From JBGTBQ01 sp041749275 (lineage in GTDB: Bacteria > Acidobacteriota > Blastocatellia > Pyrinomonadales > Pyrinomonadaceae), in assembly GCA_041749275.1 (NCBI GenBank), contig JBGTBQ010000333.1, forward strand, positions 1 through 6,213: DNA of 6,213 nt, given 5' to 3'. Shown here piece by piece: positions 5,773 to 6,213 of the stretch. The translations under genes were made by a program, and so were the position numbers. The notes beneath the pieces are model-generated. The model saw only the letters and a program-made list of their open reading frames with translations, was not told the origin of the DNA and did not search any database. Position 1 is the stretch's first letter; each line of letters begins with the position of its first letter.

Positions 5773-5886
5773 GTTCGACAGCATTCCCCTGTCCCCGGTC
5801 ATCCGAAAGTAAATCGAAGTCGAGCCGCGCGGCTTCTCTTCTCCATCCGCGTCGCCGCGCGAGGGCGCGGAGCAGCGCCGCAAAAC

Positions 5887-5892
5887 AGGTGA
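5887..5892 (+). promoter_or_regulatory. Ribosome binding site of the secreted DUF5666-like gene
   Basis: AGGTGA lies five bases before the ATG at 5898. With the signal peptide that starts right at this ATG, it supports the chosen start. Confidence 0.65.
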
Positions 5893-5897
5893 CGCCA

Positions 5898-6213
5898 ATG
5901 AGCAAGCTTGCCATCACTTTACTACTCGTCGCGCACGTGTGCTCCGGCGTCTTCGCCGCGCACGGCCAAGCCTCGCAAGGCGGGGAGACGGGCGCCGCGC
6001 CGCAACAACATTTAATCGGCGAGGTCACGGCGATTGATGCGGCGACGGGACGGATCACCATCAAGACCGAGGCGGGCGCGCTCGTCACGATCAAGACCGA
6101 CGAGCGGACAATTTACCGTCGCCTGCCGCCGGGCGAGACCTCTTTGCGAAAGGCCGAAGCCGTCACGCGCGCCGACCTCGGCGCGGGCGACCGCGTGCTC
6201 GTGCCCGGCGGCG
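5898..6213 (+). CDS. Secreted protein with DUF5666-like domain, 3' end cut by window
   Basis: This partial gene gives 105 codons, open to the right edge with no stop. Residues 1-20 (MSKLAITLLLVAHVCSGVFA) are a short hydrophobic signal peptide, with likely cleavage around residues 20-25. C15 is not in a proper lipobox, so a lipoprotein is unlikely. After a short linker (SQGGETGAAPQQ), residues 39-104 read as beta-strand repeats: LIGEVTAIDAATGRITIKT, then GALVTIKTDERTIYRRLPPGET, then a segment ending DLGAGDRVLV. This is the pattern of DUF5666, a small beta-barrel domain of unknown function found in exported proteins and often repeated in tandem. The second domain, if any, lies outside the window. 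The gene is transcribed away from the polysaccharide genes, so a shared role is not indicated. Confidence 0.82.
   Translation, partial: MSKLAITLLLVAHVCSGVFAAHGQASQGGETGAAPQQHLIGEVTAIDAATGRITIKTEAGALVTIKTDERTIYRRLPPGETSLRKAEAVTRADLGAGDRVLVPGG

Larger units (their letters stand above)
5418..5897. other. Divergent intergenic region, 480 bases, no supported gene
   Basis: This stretch separates the minus-strand polysaccharide genes from the plus-strand secreted-protein gene. It is more AT-rich than the flanking genes between about 5500 and 5660, including TATAAATTTTATTGG at 5616-5630. It holds a long bulged hairpin (5661-5738), a candidate plus-strand promoter (5743-5772), a 12-base perfect palindrome AGCCGCGCGGCT (5823-5834) and a GC hairpin (5855-5870). 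Open frames crossing it on either strand have mixed third-base composition, no good ribosome site and no recognisable domain. A promoter for the methyltransferase gene is expected here, but no convincing one stands out; TTGTCT-17-TTAATT near 5517-5545 on the minus strand is a weak candidate. Confidence 0.6.

Noticed and set aside
5648..6094. Minus-strand open frame of 148 residues whose end reads like RTRTGD, reminiscent of spurious peptides read antisense to tRNA genes
   Set aside because: No T-arm, D-arm or acceptor stem fits a tRNA on either strand, and the frame is antisense to the signal-peptide gene at 5898.

Overview
The window is high-GC bacterial chromosome. The five complete or nearly complete genes on the minus strand form a surface-polysaccharide (LPS O-antigen, capsule or exopolysaccharide) locus. 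At the right edge, a divergent plus-strand gene encodes a secreted protein with a DUF5666-like domain. That protein type, the small intergenic palindromic repeats and the composition suggest an Acidobacteriota member, possibly of the Blastocatellia. This placement is an inference and has not been tested by any search.

In transcript order on the minus strand (right to left) the genes are: a class I SAM methyltransferase (5417-4524); an extended SDR epimerase of the UDP-glucuronate 4-epimerase type (4205-3243); a GtrB/ArnC/DPM1-type membrane glycosyltransferase (3039-1984); a 423-residue helical-toroid-like protein of unproven function (1875-604); and a left-handed beta-helix sugar N-acyltransferase (472 to beyond the left edge). 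Together they could make and modify a sugar nucleotide (epimerisation, N-acylation), load a sugar on a polyprenyl phosphate carrier, and methylate the product. The exact glycan cannot be read from this window.

The genes do not overlap. The gaps of 318, 203, 108 and 131 bases are much wider than in a compact operon. The two largest gaps hold the most striking non-coding structure: a 204-bp composite element with imperfect 21-bp terminal inverted repeats and five internal hairpins (4282-4485), and a 79-bp element with perfect 32-bp inverted arms (3093-3171). Seven-base-period repeat arrays sit at both ends of the epimerase gene and at the end of the methyltransferase gene. The 480-base divergent region (5418-5897) holds a long bulged hairpin (5661-5738), a candidate promoter for the secreted protein gene, and GC-rich leader palindromes.

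No rRNA, tRNA, CRISPR array, transposase gene or integrase was seen. I found no convincing new protein system. The parts most worth following up are the repeat and structured elements in the gaps and the unassigned helical protein.
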